A stretch of 64,000 nucleotides of DNA. It comes from Agroathelia rolfsii (lineage: Eukaryota; Basidiomycota; Agaricomycetes; Amylocorticiales; Amylocorticiaceae). Of this stretch, positions 48,100-59,138 are shown one piece after another. The notes under the pieces were generated by a model that was not told the DNA's origin, made no database searches, and saw nothing but the letters and a program-made list of their open reading frames with translations. The position numbers and the translations under genes were made by a program. Position 1 is the stretch's first letter, and every line of letters begins with the position of its first letter. The stretch is taken from assembly GCA_018343915.1 (NCBI GenBank), contig JABRWF010000003.1:1116001-1180000 (forward strand), in the 5' to 3' direction.

Positions 48100-49794
48100 G
48101 GGTATAATATAGATGTAGTATACTTGTATACTACTATAGATCTTGTTTAAAGCAAATACTTACTGTCACAGGTCTATAAACTATAACTATGAGCACTATG
48201 AATACTATGAAGGATTACTATAGAAAAGACTATTAAAAATACTTAGCAGTAAACAATGGGTTGTAAAGCCTAATCCAAGGCTAGTAGTAATGCTCTTAGG
48301 GTTTCCAACCCTAAGGTTAACTATAAAGAAGTGTACTATGACTTTGACAACTATAATAACTATGGCTATGACTTGGGACAATAAGAGTGGTACAATAGGG
48401 GCTTAGGGGTGTAAAGAGAGCCTGGGACAATGAATAACAATGATAGTATTGATAAAAGAGGTCTGTGAGATAGGGAACATCTCTTAGACCTTAGTAACTT
48501 AAATACATAATTGTATACTATTGTTCTCCTACTTTGGTACACTTTTCTAGTTACTAATCCTTACCAAATGATCCAATATCATTCCTAGGTTCTTCCTTGA
48601 TTGTTTCAATAATTATCATGATGTATTACAGTTCCTGTGTAACTGTGATAGTGCCTGAAGATGGGGAATGCAAAGTTACGCTCTTTTGTGTGACGTGATG
48701 CATGACATGTCACAACCAGCGCAACAGTGAAAAGGAGCGGAAATAATAATATACCTGTTTCTAAGCCTTAGGCTTAGAATTGAGCTTTGACCAAATAATA
48801 AACTATGGTTTACTATGATATACTATGACTTATAGATAATATGCTGTGGATATATTATGTATAATAGCCTCTACAGCATGATTTGTAGCTTGATAATAAT
48901 AATAATAAATACTTGAGTGATTTCATGGTTATCTTGAGTGTATGCTGAATAAACCTGGGTATATACTTGGTAAACCTGAATATATGCTTGGTAGACATAA
49001 TTAAATGCTATAGTGTCTATGGCATGGTATAACTATGGTTGTGACACTTACTTGTTAGGAAAAGTGCAGGCTTGTAATATATCTTGTAGATAAAGGCTTA
49101 GTCTATAAAGAGTTTGAAAGCAATTAGTCTACTCTGTATCTAATGCAAAGGTAGCCAGTAGGATTTATCCTTACTTACTTTATAGTACTTCTTGGTACTT
49201 AGGCTTGTATTTGCAATATAGAACTTGAGTAAGTCCTAATTAAGTTGTTAGTAAGCTTAGTAAGCTTGTTGGAGTCTTGCTCCTAATCACTCACAATTTA
49301 ATAGGGTGAAATCAACTTGTTATTTTGTAGCTATATACATAAGTCCTTATATACTACTGAGAAATTCGATTTTCTGGTATTTTATGTATTTATAAATAGT
49401 AAACATGTTGCGGAATGACTGTGCATTGCTGCGGAATGACTGCGGGGGTGGCTGTGCAGACTGCGGAATAACTGTGCATTACCTTTATGTCAATGTAAGC
49501 ATAATTGGTCATTTGTGCATGTGTCAGAATGTTAATAAATTGATTTGCTGCCCAAATCTAGATTATCTTATCTTGAAAAGATTAGATCTATCGAAATAAT
49601 AAATCAATTCCATGCATATATTCACTTGTTTGATTAAATATGCTATTTAATGAATATTTAAATAACTCTGTAAATAAAATTCAATAAATTCCAAATAAAT
49701 TTGTGTAAGTAGGTAAGTATGTATAGTATTCATTTAAGCTTTCATTGTATATATATGAAGTTGCGTTGATGCACAATAAATGCAACTTTCAACA
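48100..49794 (-). repeat. LTR5c: Copia-type LTR, split by LTR4e
   Basis: AAGCAAATACTTAC before LTR4e and CTTGTTAGGAAAAGTGCAGG after it match the 3' part of LTR5a. The right end TTTCAACA at 49794 is the complement of the TGTTGAAAG start. The middle is diverged, and the left edge is approximate. This is the last transposon sequence before host genes. Confidence 0.6.
48164..49046 (-). mobile_element. LTR4e: solo LTR with TSD CTTAC
   Basis: 883 bp, TGTCACAGG to GTTGTGACA, flanked by CTTAC at 48159-48163 and 49047-49051. Confidence 0.9.
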
Positions 49795-51124
49795 TCAAGA
49801 AGATATCATGCATCGATCAAGCCATCGGCATGAAACAGGCGGTTGCTGATCATGCTCCTGATGACGATGCTTCCAAATGTATTCCTTAGGTAGTTTGTTA
49901 CGCAATCACTTTGACCGGTCCGGAAACGTTGCAGATATAGACAAGGCGGTATCTTTGCAGCAGCAACCTACAGATATCAGTCACACTGCCCCTTAGAATA
50001 AATTTGCTTATCTCAAATCACGAAGAACTTGAGCTGATTGGAGTGGAGCTGGAAATGTGTTAGATGACAGTAGTTCCACAACCTGCGTTTGGTCTTACAT
50101 CTGGCTACCATGCTCCCAAAACCAAACACTTGGCTATATTTCAATCCTCCTTGTGCGCACGATTACAATGATCTGGTCTGTTCGTGACTCTAGGCAATAC
50201 GATTCCCCAAACGATGTCATAGATAACCCATGCAACGTCGAAATAATAGATACAATGCGGGTCTGCGGCCTTCCATAATGGCAACCACTGAAGAACGTAT
50301 GGCCGACAATCAGTAGACACTCTTGACCCTTGATGCTAGATTTATTTGGCGCTATCAAGGTCTATAATTATACAATGTGTCACCCTGCATGCGACCTAAT
50401 TACGCCTGCCATGATATGCAGCCGGTACCAGTAGTGGAATCATGATATCCTATGATTGATATTTTGCATCTTGTGACCCATGCGTACCGCCGTGCCCAAA
50501 CATCAGCTGGTCTGATCACGAGTAATTGAGTTTTTTTACTAGCTTTCATTATTCGGAGCTGACGCCATTACTGTCTTGACAGATCTGGAGATACTAGTAA
50601 GCGATCTCTTGGCCTTCGTCATTTCTAGGAGACAAGGTTAATGAGCATTACATCCCACTCATTCTAAATGTGCATATATTCTTCACTCCATTCTTGTCGC
50701 TGACCACCATTACCACCAAAGATTGGGAGGCCACCAATGAGCTAGAGATTGGTGGTCATCCAGCTTGTGTGATAATGTCAATCGGAAACTATATCTGGTA
50801 GTGATCGCCTAGCATTCATTTTGAGGATTATATTTAAATTCAGGGGTTTACATGTACATCACGCACGCCTCATCATTTTCTCTAGGAACAGAACGCTCGA
50901 GGCTCAGAAGTATTACGCTACTTACGGAGCCCACCCCAAACTTACTTTTCTATATGGTTCTCTCCACATTTGTATTGATCATTTCCATGATGTCTAGGTT
51001 ATCACCGGTGGTCCTGATAGTGTGAGGAGGGGAAAATGGAGCTCCAAAGCGCGCTTATGAGCTGGTATATATTGAAAATCGATGCACAAGGGCTCTTCTG
51101 TATAGTATCACTTGATAACCCATC
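49795..51124. other. intergenic, upstream of the GMC gene
   Basis: Composition changes here: CpG reappears and LTR sequence stops. A short plus-strand open stretch at 49797-49889 has coding-like codon use but no recognised product. The last 300 bp before the GMC start include TATATTTAAATT near 50828. No complete gene is supported. Confidence 0.5.
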
Positions 51125-53973
51125 ATGCCAATTGTTTCCGTCGATGAATTTGCCTCTCAAATCTTTGACTATATCATTGTTGGAGGGGGTAATGGTGGTC
51201 TTGCTGTAGCCGCCAGGTTCATCACTCTCCATAACTTCTGTTCCGCCATTTCATGATGCTCAAATGTTCAATGACAGGCTTTCTGAAGATTCTAATGTAA
51301 CTGTTGGTGTTCTCGAAGCCGGCGAGGCTGACGAAGATGGTTTGAATATACCAGAGATAACTATTCCAGGTGGGTATCCATTCTTCGGACTACCATCCAC
51401 GAGCTTCCGGCGATCATATACCTTTGAATTCAAACTCATGAGTGATTTTCTTAAGGGTATTTCAGTCGCGTTCTCAAAAACCCCAAATATGATTGGGACT
51501 TCTCCACTGTGCCACAGGAGCATCTCAATGGCAGAACGTCAAATCTTCCACGGTAAGATGGTTTGGCGTCAAGGAACCGTCGCCGAGTTCGATTAATCGA
51601 GAAATTAGTGGAAAGGTTTTGGGTGGGACTTCAAGCGTTCGCATTCTTAATTCTCTCATTAATTTCAGCCTTTGTTGACATGTGTGATTTGATAGATCAA
51701 CTATATGTGCTTTGGAAGGTACATCACATCTTTTGTCACAAGCTTACGTCTAATTTGAACAACAATGTTGATATGTAATGCCTTAGAGCTTCTGCCGCGG
51801 AATACGATGGTTCGTATTTCATTTTGTATATATCAAGTGGATTGAGTGATCAGAACTAATGGTTTATAGGATATGAAAAACTTGGCAATCCCGGCTGGAA
51901 TTGGGAGTCTTTCCGTCACTATATGAAGAAGGTATATCTATACTCTTAGGTATATTGAGTATCGCAGCCTCATTACGATTATTATTGCTCACAGGGCGAG
52001 GGTCTCAATCCTCCTCCACCCGGACTCATTTCTGGTGAAGGGGTTAACCTCAACCCTGAAGCCCATGGATTTGATGGACCTATCAAACAGACATATCCGT
52101 TATGGAGCTCTGGCTTACATCCTTTGTTCCTTGAAGCGTGTGAGGGAACTGGCGTTCCTCTTAACCCCGACCCAGTATGTTACCATAAGAAATATTCTCC
52201 GGAATGTTACGCTTTAAATTAATGCTAATTTAACTCTCCGACAGGCCGCTGGTAAGAATGTGGGTGTTAGTAGTCTTGTAGAAGCAATAGACTATAGGGA
52301 TGCTACGAGAGTTTCATCTTATACGGTAAATGCGCCTCGATCACTAGTTCTCCTGGATTTTACTCTGAACTCGATCTAGGCCTACTTGAAGCCCAACGAT
52401 AAACGCCCGAACCTTATTGTGCTCGTTGGTGCACAGGCAACGAAAGTAGTTTTCAGCACGGATTCGAAGCCTGAGGAGCTGGTTGCTATAGGCGTTGATT
52501 TCCTCCATCATGGGAAACAGTATACTGCGAATGTCAAAAAAGAAATAGTTCTTTCGACAGGTGATTAGCCTCCATAGCTCGCTAGTGGTTTTCTTAGTAT
52601 AATGAGCCTTGTTTAATTCCACTAGGGTCGTACAAAACTCCTCAGCTGCTTGAATTATCCGGGATAGGCCAGAAAAAGTATACAACAGATTTGGGCATTA
52701 AGCAACTGGTGGATTTACCTGGTGTAGGTGAAAACCTGCGTGAGTTGTTATTCCTTGAACGCTACATCTTATAAGTGTTTGCTCAAATAATCCCTCTTTT
52801 GCTCTCTAATGTAGAGGTAAGTCTAGGCTGGTAGTACAAAATGGAAATAGGGGTAGCTCATCTACTCAAAAGGATCATGAGATTTTGTACAACGTCTTTG
52901 AAGTTCAAAATCATTTTGAAACTTCCGAGATAGCCTCAGATCCAGCCAAAAGGGATGAACTTCTAGATCAATAGTAAGTGCCTAGGCTTTCTCGTCATTA
53001 TCATAGGAAATTAACAGCGATTGAATAGTAAGAAGATGCAACAAGGCTTGTATACAATGGTGTTAAGTGCCTGGGCATTTGTCCCTGCCATAACTGCGAT
53101 AGAGCTAGAGGAGTTCAAGAAGATTCAGCAGAAACATGTTGATGCTGTTAACAACGCAACGACTCCGGGCCTAAAGAAACAACTTGAACTCCAGCTGAAA
53201 TGGTTTAGTGATCATAATGAAAGTCAATACGAGTGAGTTCCAGTCAAAGAAAATTAAAATATTTACTAATTAATCCTAAAACAAAACTTAACAACTTTGA
53301 ATATATCAACAGAACTATTTTCGGTGCTGGTGTAATGCCCGGTTTGAGCGTAGAACTAAAGCCAGGGAAAAGATACATGACTTTCATGAACATATTACTG
53401 CGTGCACTTTCTCGTGGCTATGTGCATATTGCCTCTTCCGATCCCACCGCCCCTCCTGTGATTGATCCGAAATACCTCTCCTACTCAGCGGATCTCGATA
53501 TGCTTGTGGGCATGTTCAAATACGCTCGCAGACTGGCAAATACGGAGCCGCTTAAGTCTGCCATTATTACTGAGGTTATGCTAAACCCAGAAGCAAAGAG
53601 TGATGTGGAGCTTGCGGAACAAGTTAGGAAAGACGTGGATACCATTTATCACCCTAGCAGTACAGCTTCGATGCTGCCACGAGAGGATAATGGCGTCGTC
53701 AATCCTCGGCTCGTTGTCTATGGCACGAAGAACCTGAGAATTGCGGATGCCTCCGTTATCCCTATTGTATGTTTGTTTATCATTTCTCTTTACTGTATCA
53801 TGTGCTTCGGACTAAGCGTCACCTTACAGATGTTCTCGGCCCATCCTCAGGCCACAGTATATGCTATTGCCGAGAAGGTGTTTCAGAAAATTTTGGGTAA
53901 AATGTACTAATCTAATCGGTTGCTTTTTTCTTTTCTACAGGCTGCAGACTTGATCAAAGAGGATAATGCGTAG
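51125..53973 (+). CDS. GMC-family FAD oxidoreductase, 17 predicted exons
   Basis: Predicted 604-residue flavoenzyme of the glucose-methanol-choline family, which oxidises an alcohol group using FAD. Exons: 51125-51216, 51278-51369, 51456-51552, 51609-51636, 51696-51718, 51787-51809, 51870-51931, 51995-52174, 52245-52325, 52380-52560, 52626-52739, 52815-52816, 52873-52973, 53029-53232, 53313-53766, 53830-53877 and 53941-53973. All introns are GT-AG and the joined frame is open. Motifs: FAD-binding DYIIVGGGNGGLAVAAR at the N-terminus; GKVLGGTSS/INYMCFGR/ASAAEYD (signature 1 region) across three tiny exons; HGFDGPI; GSYKTPQLLELSGIG (signature 2); GENLQDH, made only by the 2-nt exon; HPSSTASMLPRED and FSAHPQATVYA with the two active-site residues (HPSST instead of the usual HPxGT). 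No signal peptide, so probably intracellular. The exact substrate cannot be told. Confidence 0.85.
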
Positions 53974-54590
53974 AAATAATTTGTACGAGATTTCACAATG
54001 CAGTTGGCAAACGTATGTCTACATGAATATTTAGCAAGCGGTGTAAAGTTGTAACTTTATGATTGTGTTAATTGTTTTTGCTCTGTTACTGCGAATCGAT
54101 TAATACAGCTGAAACCATTAATCAAAAAATGTTTAGTGAGCTCTGAAACTTGGAGTAAGAATCAAGGTCATAGCATCATTTGATTAAAAGGTGCCTGACC
54201 CCTAATTTCATTTCTCGAAGCTGTCTATAGCTACATCTATGTAGTGTTGTCAGTGTAATATGTGAGCTTCCGCCAGTGCCAGTGGGATAGGATGGCGATG
54301 TTCAAGCTAAAAGCTAATGGAGCACCTCACTCGTACTAGTACTTACCTATCCTGCCTTATTGATAAAGGGGCACGATTATCCTCCCAAATGTGCCTTTTT
54401 GCGTAACTTGGACTCATCATGATGCTCATCCGTGGGGTAAAAAATTCTGACATGCGCATGTGCACCACAAACCAAATATACTGTTGGAAGCTTTACGCTA
54501 TCGGTGACGAATCGTCACATACCACTGCGTCTGTGACTGTGACATTAGTGAGCAAGTTCATTTCCATCCGACGTTAGCTACTATAGAATA
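53974..54590. other. intergenic, no gene seen
   Basis: Terminator region of the GMC gene and unremarkable sequence up to the MITE. No coding or RNA gene is recognised. Confidence 0.6.
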
Positions 54591-54883
54591 CAGTCGACTC
54601 CCTCCAAAGGTATAGCTGTCAGGGTATAAGTCATCAATTCTTGGCGTTACCAAGTTGGTATGTGGGGAGAAGGAGCGCAAAAGGTATAAAACTCATATAC
54701 GTCCGATGCTCTAACAATCCAACCAAGCTGTGCGATTCCTTGCTCACAAAGACTGGCGATCGCACCGCTATGGCGGGTAAAACTCTTCCAGTAGACATCC
54801 AGCAGCCCTATTAGGGCATACTCCCTCAAAAAGTACATTTTCTTGGCGTCACTGATCAGCATACCTTTAGAGGGAGTCGACTG
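54591..54883. mobile_element. MITE with CAGTCGACTCCCT inverted ends and TA duplication
   Basis: 293-bp element. The terminal inverted repeats of about 30 bp start CAGTCGACTCCCTC and continue AAAGGTAT with one mismatch and one indel. TA flanks both ends (54589-54590 and 54884-54885), as expected for Tc1/mariner/pogo-type cut-and-paste elements. No transposase is encoded, so it is non-autonomous. It ends about 50 bp before the longer candidate start of the dioxygenase gene. Confidence 0.8.
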
Positions 54884-55022
54884 TATACGGCTTGAGTGTT
54901 TAAGCAAGCCTCGGTCATGTCAGTCTCCCACTGGCATGATCCCAAGAACCCTCATCGCCTTCCCCTCTACGGCTGCTGCCCTCCTATCTATCAGATACTT
55001 TACATTCAGGACCCTCGCCGCG

Positions 55023-56209
55023 ATGTCTACTGTCACTCTGCCAAAGTCTCGTCCTGAATGGCGTGCCGCCTTAGATGCGCTCTCATCCACGCCGGAGAAT
55101 ATCCCCGCTTTTTTCTTTGCTCATGGTTCTCCTATGCTTGAAATGCCTGGCGACTTCCGTACAGGGATGGGGCTCAGAGTGCCGATGGTGCCATTGCTGA
55201 TTTCTTGAAGGACTTCGGTCCAGTGCTACTACAGAAGTATAAACCGAAAGGCTTGGTTGTCTTCAGTGCTCACTGGGAGGAAGATTCTGTTCATCAAGGT
55301 AGTACATGCTACAGGATTAGCAAGCATCAATCTTCAACAATGTCGGATGTTAATCACCCCTATTATCTTTAGTGACAGACTATGGAGATGATCAACCCTT
55401 GCTTTATGACTATTATAACTTTTCCCCTGAACTCTACAAAATACAATTTCACTCAAATGGCGACTCAAACCTGAGTAAAATCGTTGTTGATACTCTTCAA
55501 GAGGTGACAAGCAATTTTATATTATCTTGCTGATTAAAATTTCTCATAAACGTAATCTAGGCCGGCCAAAAAGCACGCCTGACGTTCAAGACTGAGCCGC
55601 GTGGCCGTGATGGTCGCGGGTTTTTCGGGCCTGGGCTCGACCATGGCGTTTTTGTACCATTCAGAAAGATGTTTGGCGAGACACTCACAGAAGTGCCTCT
55701 TGTACAAGTATCCATCGACGGGAGCCTGGATCCACAAAAGAACTGGGAACTTGGTCAGGCAGTCGCAAAGCTCAGGTATCTTGTCTGATTATCATTGATG
55801 CGAAATAATCATCTAACCTAATGTTTAGAAAGCAAGGATGTCTCATCATCTCGGGTGGCTTGATGATCCACAACTTGCGTGACTTTGCTGCGTTCGGAGA
55901 GAAGACGGCACCACCCATTTACAAAGAATTTAACTCTGCCATACTTGACGCGATTACTATTCCTGAAGTAGGTTCTTCAATGTTTATGCCCTAGAGGATA
56001 CATACTGAACGAAATCGACTTAGCCCGAAGAACGCCGAAAGGCTCTCGTAGCATTGACGAAACACCGTGGGTTCCGCGCAGCGCATCCTCGCGAAGATCA
56101 TTTTGTGCCTCTATATGTTGCTGCTGGTGCTGGAGATGTACCAGAATCGTCTGGCGAGGTTCGAGTGCTACACGCACTTTACGGTGCTCCTACTTTTGCA
56201 TTTATCTAA
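55023..56209 (+). CDS. LigB-type extradiol ring-cleavage dioxygenase (DODA-like), one frameshift
   Basis: Exons 55023-55298, 55373-55503, 55561-55775, 55829-55967 and 56024-56209; about 315 residues if the frameshift is ignored. This class III extradiol family (the plant 4,5-DOPA dioxygenase type) opens catechol rings with a non-haem Fe(II). Visible motifs: IPAFFFAHGSPMLEM, VVFSAHWE, GLDHGVFVPFR, LIISGGLMIHNLRDF and REDHFVPLYVAAGAG, which supply the conserved metal/active-site histidines. The first exon runs in one frame to about 55169, while GAQSADGAIADFLKDFG is read in another from 55169 on, so one base is missing (or two are extra) and no intron can explain it. An in-frame ATG at 54936 would add 29 residues of possible targeting sequence. 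The substrate is not predictable. Confidence 0.75.
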
Positions 56210-56991
56210 TTTTCATATGAAATGTCTTGAGTCTAAATGAAATCTGTAATTTGGATGCTTTGTGCTGAGGCACAACATCGGCGCAAAGCGGTATCTTTGG
56301 CCCACGCATGCCGGTGCTGGTAGCTACACCTTCTCTCTCTGCCACCGCCAGCACTGACCGCGCTCGCTCTCTTATTTCTCACTTGCTGATACTTTCTGTA
56401 CCGTCTTTACAGCTTGCAATACACACTATGCCAACTGGCCTTAACACTTGCTCAGATGACTATGTGAATTTCAAGCCCAACACAGAAGTGGAAAGCGCTG
56501 CGTGCTTTCACCCGACCGGCATTGCTGCTCTCTCCTAGCCTAGCCAGCACATGAGCTGGGGCCGATAATCATTCATTTTCGACCAAGTAATGAAGTGGCT
56601 TACCTTGATGTATACATGTCACAGGGCACTCAAACCTCTATAATCGCACTAAGAATTGCACCGCTCTCACGCTATCTTACCCTCATGTACATCATATACA
56701 CATTATCGAAGTGGCAACATAGGCCTTTCAGGCCTGACACCGCCACTATAAATAAATGGATTTATCTATCTTGATGTCCACATGGCACAAATTGGTATCT
56801 CCGGATATTACGGATAGATCCGTCAGTATATACTGCTTAGTGCCTTTAAGACAGAATTAAATTTGAAAAACATAAAGTCTAGACTTGCATTCATTACAGC
56901 ATCACACCAGAAAAATGCTGGTATAATCATATGCAGGCGGATATAGTACATATACTCTAGCTATAGTGCTACCTCAACCCTACATGCACTA
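56210..56991. other. intergenic, no gene supported
   Basis: Downstream region of the dioxygenase gene. A 76-codon frame at 56308-56538 ends in a HPTG-containing stretch but has no other support. Otherwise nothing recognised. Confidence 0.5.
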
Positions 56992-57629
56992 GTGATCAAA
57001 AAAAGTTTAGGCACAGAACAAAAACTATACAAATTCATTGATTTCACCTACTTCCGTACCGTTTTTTCTCAAGCAAAAATTCATGTAATACCCTTCAAGT
57101 GCTCTTCAGAGCCCTATATAGTTAGTTTTAGATAAATCCTGTTGTTCAGCAACTATGAGTAATACATGTGGATAGAGTGTGTATATGTCAAAAACAAACT
57201 TTACAATTCCAGATTTTTTGAGTCAAAATATTTTTCTTGGAGGGTATATGCTGAGAAAAAAATTTCATGGCATGAAAAACATCTAGTGAGAGGCTGTAGA
57301 AATTCCGGAAGGTGATGATTTTTGCCGCTTTTCCGGGCAAGCCTATGTAATTGCACCAGGAACTGTCAACTTCCGGGATTTCTACAGCCTCATCAGATGT
57401 TTTCATGCCATGAAGTTCTTTTCTCAGCATATCCCAAGCATATACCCTCCAGGAAAAATATTTTGACTCAAAAAAAATCTGGAACTGTAATGTTTGTTTT
57501 TGATGTACATACACTCTATCCACATATATTGCTCATAGTTGCTGACCAACGGAATTCAACGGTACAGAAGTAGGTAAAATCAGCGAATTTGTATACTTTT
57601 TGTGCCGTGCCTAAACTTTTTTCGATCAC
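56992..57629. mobile_element. 638-bp foldback MITE with TA duplication
   Basis: Almost the whole element is one long inverted repeat: left arm about 56992-57313, right arm about 57372-57629, loop about 58 bp. The 23-bp ends start GTGATC, then an A-run, then GTTTAGGCAC, with one mismatch between them. TA lies at 56990-56991 and 57630-57631. This fits a Tc1/mariner-type non-autonomous element. The arms have diverged by small indels and substitutions, so it is not very recent. Short ORFs in the arms are mirror images of each other and not genes. Confidence 0.85.
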
Positions 57630-57707
57630 TAGTATAAAATCATGTCGATTTCAGTTCCCTAGTAAGGGTATGGTGATATTTTTTGACTTAGTACGTATAT
57701 AGAACGA

Positions 57708-58250
57708 TCACCAACCTTTAGATACAACTGAGAAAATTCCAACGAAAATGCGGAGCATTGTGAGGACTTGGGACGATGAAAACAGTTTACAAGTGGTATA
57801 TGAAAATGCATCAGTCGGGATACTTTTCAAGAGGGCCACCGCTTCTGAAGCAGTCTGACGAGATGCGGGTGATTCGTTGCAATATCTTTCCATGATGTTT
57901 GAAATGAAGTCATCTAGCCCAGCACGCTTGAACGAAGCTTCATCAAGTGATTACTTGGGCCCTCCCGGACGTTGGAAAATTGGATTATATCTGCAAAAAT
58001 CTAAGAGCAAAAAAAAAGAAGAAAACGTCTCACTTAGAGACCAGACGATGTGACGCCGGCTTGATAGTAATAGTAATTACCTCATAACAGACAATCGGCC
58101 ACAGCGTAAACACATTCTTTTAAGTGTTCACGGGGTTTGCACAACATGGTTGCTTCAAGCGAGTTGCATGCCGACTCAGCTGAGCGCTAAACCAGCTTTT
58201 ATACCTTTCCCATCTGCACCCTGCTGGATAGTAAACACACTCAACATTGA
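57708..58250 (-). other. copy A of the duplicated segment, possible minus-strand exons
   Basis: The better-preserved member of the pair with 47099-47890. On the minus strand a coding-like frame runs from about 57990 to 57708, with pieces NPIFQRPGGPK, SLDEASFKRAGLDDFISNI and ASRQTASEAVALLKSIP. It has one TAA between GGPK and SLDEA that is also present in copy B. Upstream on the minus strand are a TATAAAA box (complement of 58197-58203) and an ATG at 58147 starting MLCKPREHLKECVYAVADC. A small multi-exon gene or its relic is possible; I recognise no family. Confidence 0.4.
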
Positions 58251-58437
58251 ACCTTTACACCCCAGAGACACAGATTCAGGCTAGGAAGATATTTACCGCG
58301 AATATGACGCTCATATGGATAGTTAGGGACACTGGAGCGTGGTTATATCAAAGATACCTCACTCCCACCTCTGCTAAGAGATATTGTCTGCGAGGGTTTG
58401 TTATAATAGTTATGGGATTCAATATTGCTTTTGACTC

Positions 58438-58640
58438 TTGTCCACTTTGGGGTCAGACATATACCTGCCTAAATTTGGCACCGTGCATGGCGATCTGAAA
58501 GTTGTAATATTTGTTTTCATCTTCTTGAGGCGTATCAAAGCGTCATGTTCGGATTCAAATGCATCCAAAACAATATTATCATTGACGGTAATCACCGAGC
58601 CCGTGTGGCTGATTTTTGATTGGTGTCCAGTATCTAGAAT
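58438..58640 (+). pseudogene. protein-kinase catalytic-loop fragment
   Basis: LPKFGTVHGDLK at about 58462-58500 resembles the HGDLK catalytic loop typical of expanded mushroom kinases. After a likely intron, NNIIIDGNHRARVADF (to 58616) matches the loop Asn and the DF of the DFG motif. The next codon is TGA (58617-58619), where GGA for Gly would be expected, and LVSS follows. Sequence before and after does not give further kinase motifs, so this is a broken fragment. Confidence is limited by its short length. Confidence 0.45.
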
Positions 58641-59138
58641 GAAACGAAGGAATTTATCAGCTAAGCTACTAAATCACTCGGGGGAGAAATCCATGGTCTT
58701 TTCGGATATTTGACAACTCGCTGTATATTTTTTAAAAAAAAAAACATTAGGTACTGAAGCAGATAACTGGAGAAAGTATCGTATCTACTGCAGGTAGTGT
58801 ATATGCATTTTCCATGGTCTGGTACGAGGTGAACGCCGTCTGGACTATTTCAAACACCTTATGACTCACAAGTCATCGTCTGCTTTAGATTATCGCGGGA
58901 CTTGAGTCGTTTTGTCATTTCAACAGTCAGTTCATCGGGAGGTTTCTTCTGTATGCTATGAAAGGAGATAGACTGAGGAGGTCTAACGTCTCGGAGAAGC
59001 CTACCACGAAGATCGACGATGATATCTGGTGTGTCATGAATCGATGTTGGGATACCAGTCCCGGGTTGCGGCCTTCGGCTTCTGAGCTGGGAGCGTTTTT
59101 TTTTTGCACGTAAGCTGATGGGAACCCAGTGGCACAGG
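58641..59138. other. no gene seen
   Basis: Contains a run of A at about 58731-58745 and a T-run at about 59096-59105. No coding region recognised. Confidence 0.5.

Noticed and set aside
1..49794. Pairing-dependent RIP as in Neurospora
   Set aside because: C-to-T decay is clear, but in the one duplicate pair with a copy outside the block only the inside copy is mutated, and both CpG and CpA are hit. I therefore call it RIP-like without claiming that mechanism.
56308..56538. Frame ending in HPTGIAALS as a GMC oxidoreductase relic
   Set aside because: Only the short HPTG stretch resembles the family; no other GMC motif nearby.
57188..57573. Frames of 111 and 83 codons in the foldback element
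   Set aside because: They encode nearly the same peptide on opposite strands because the DNA is an inverted repeat.
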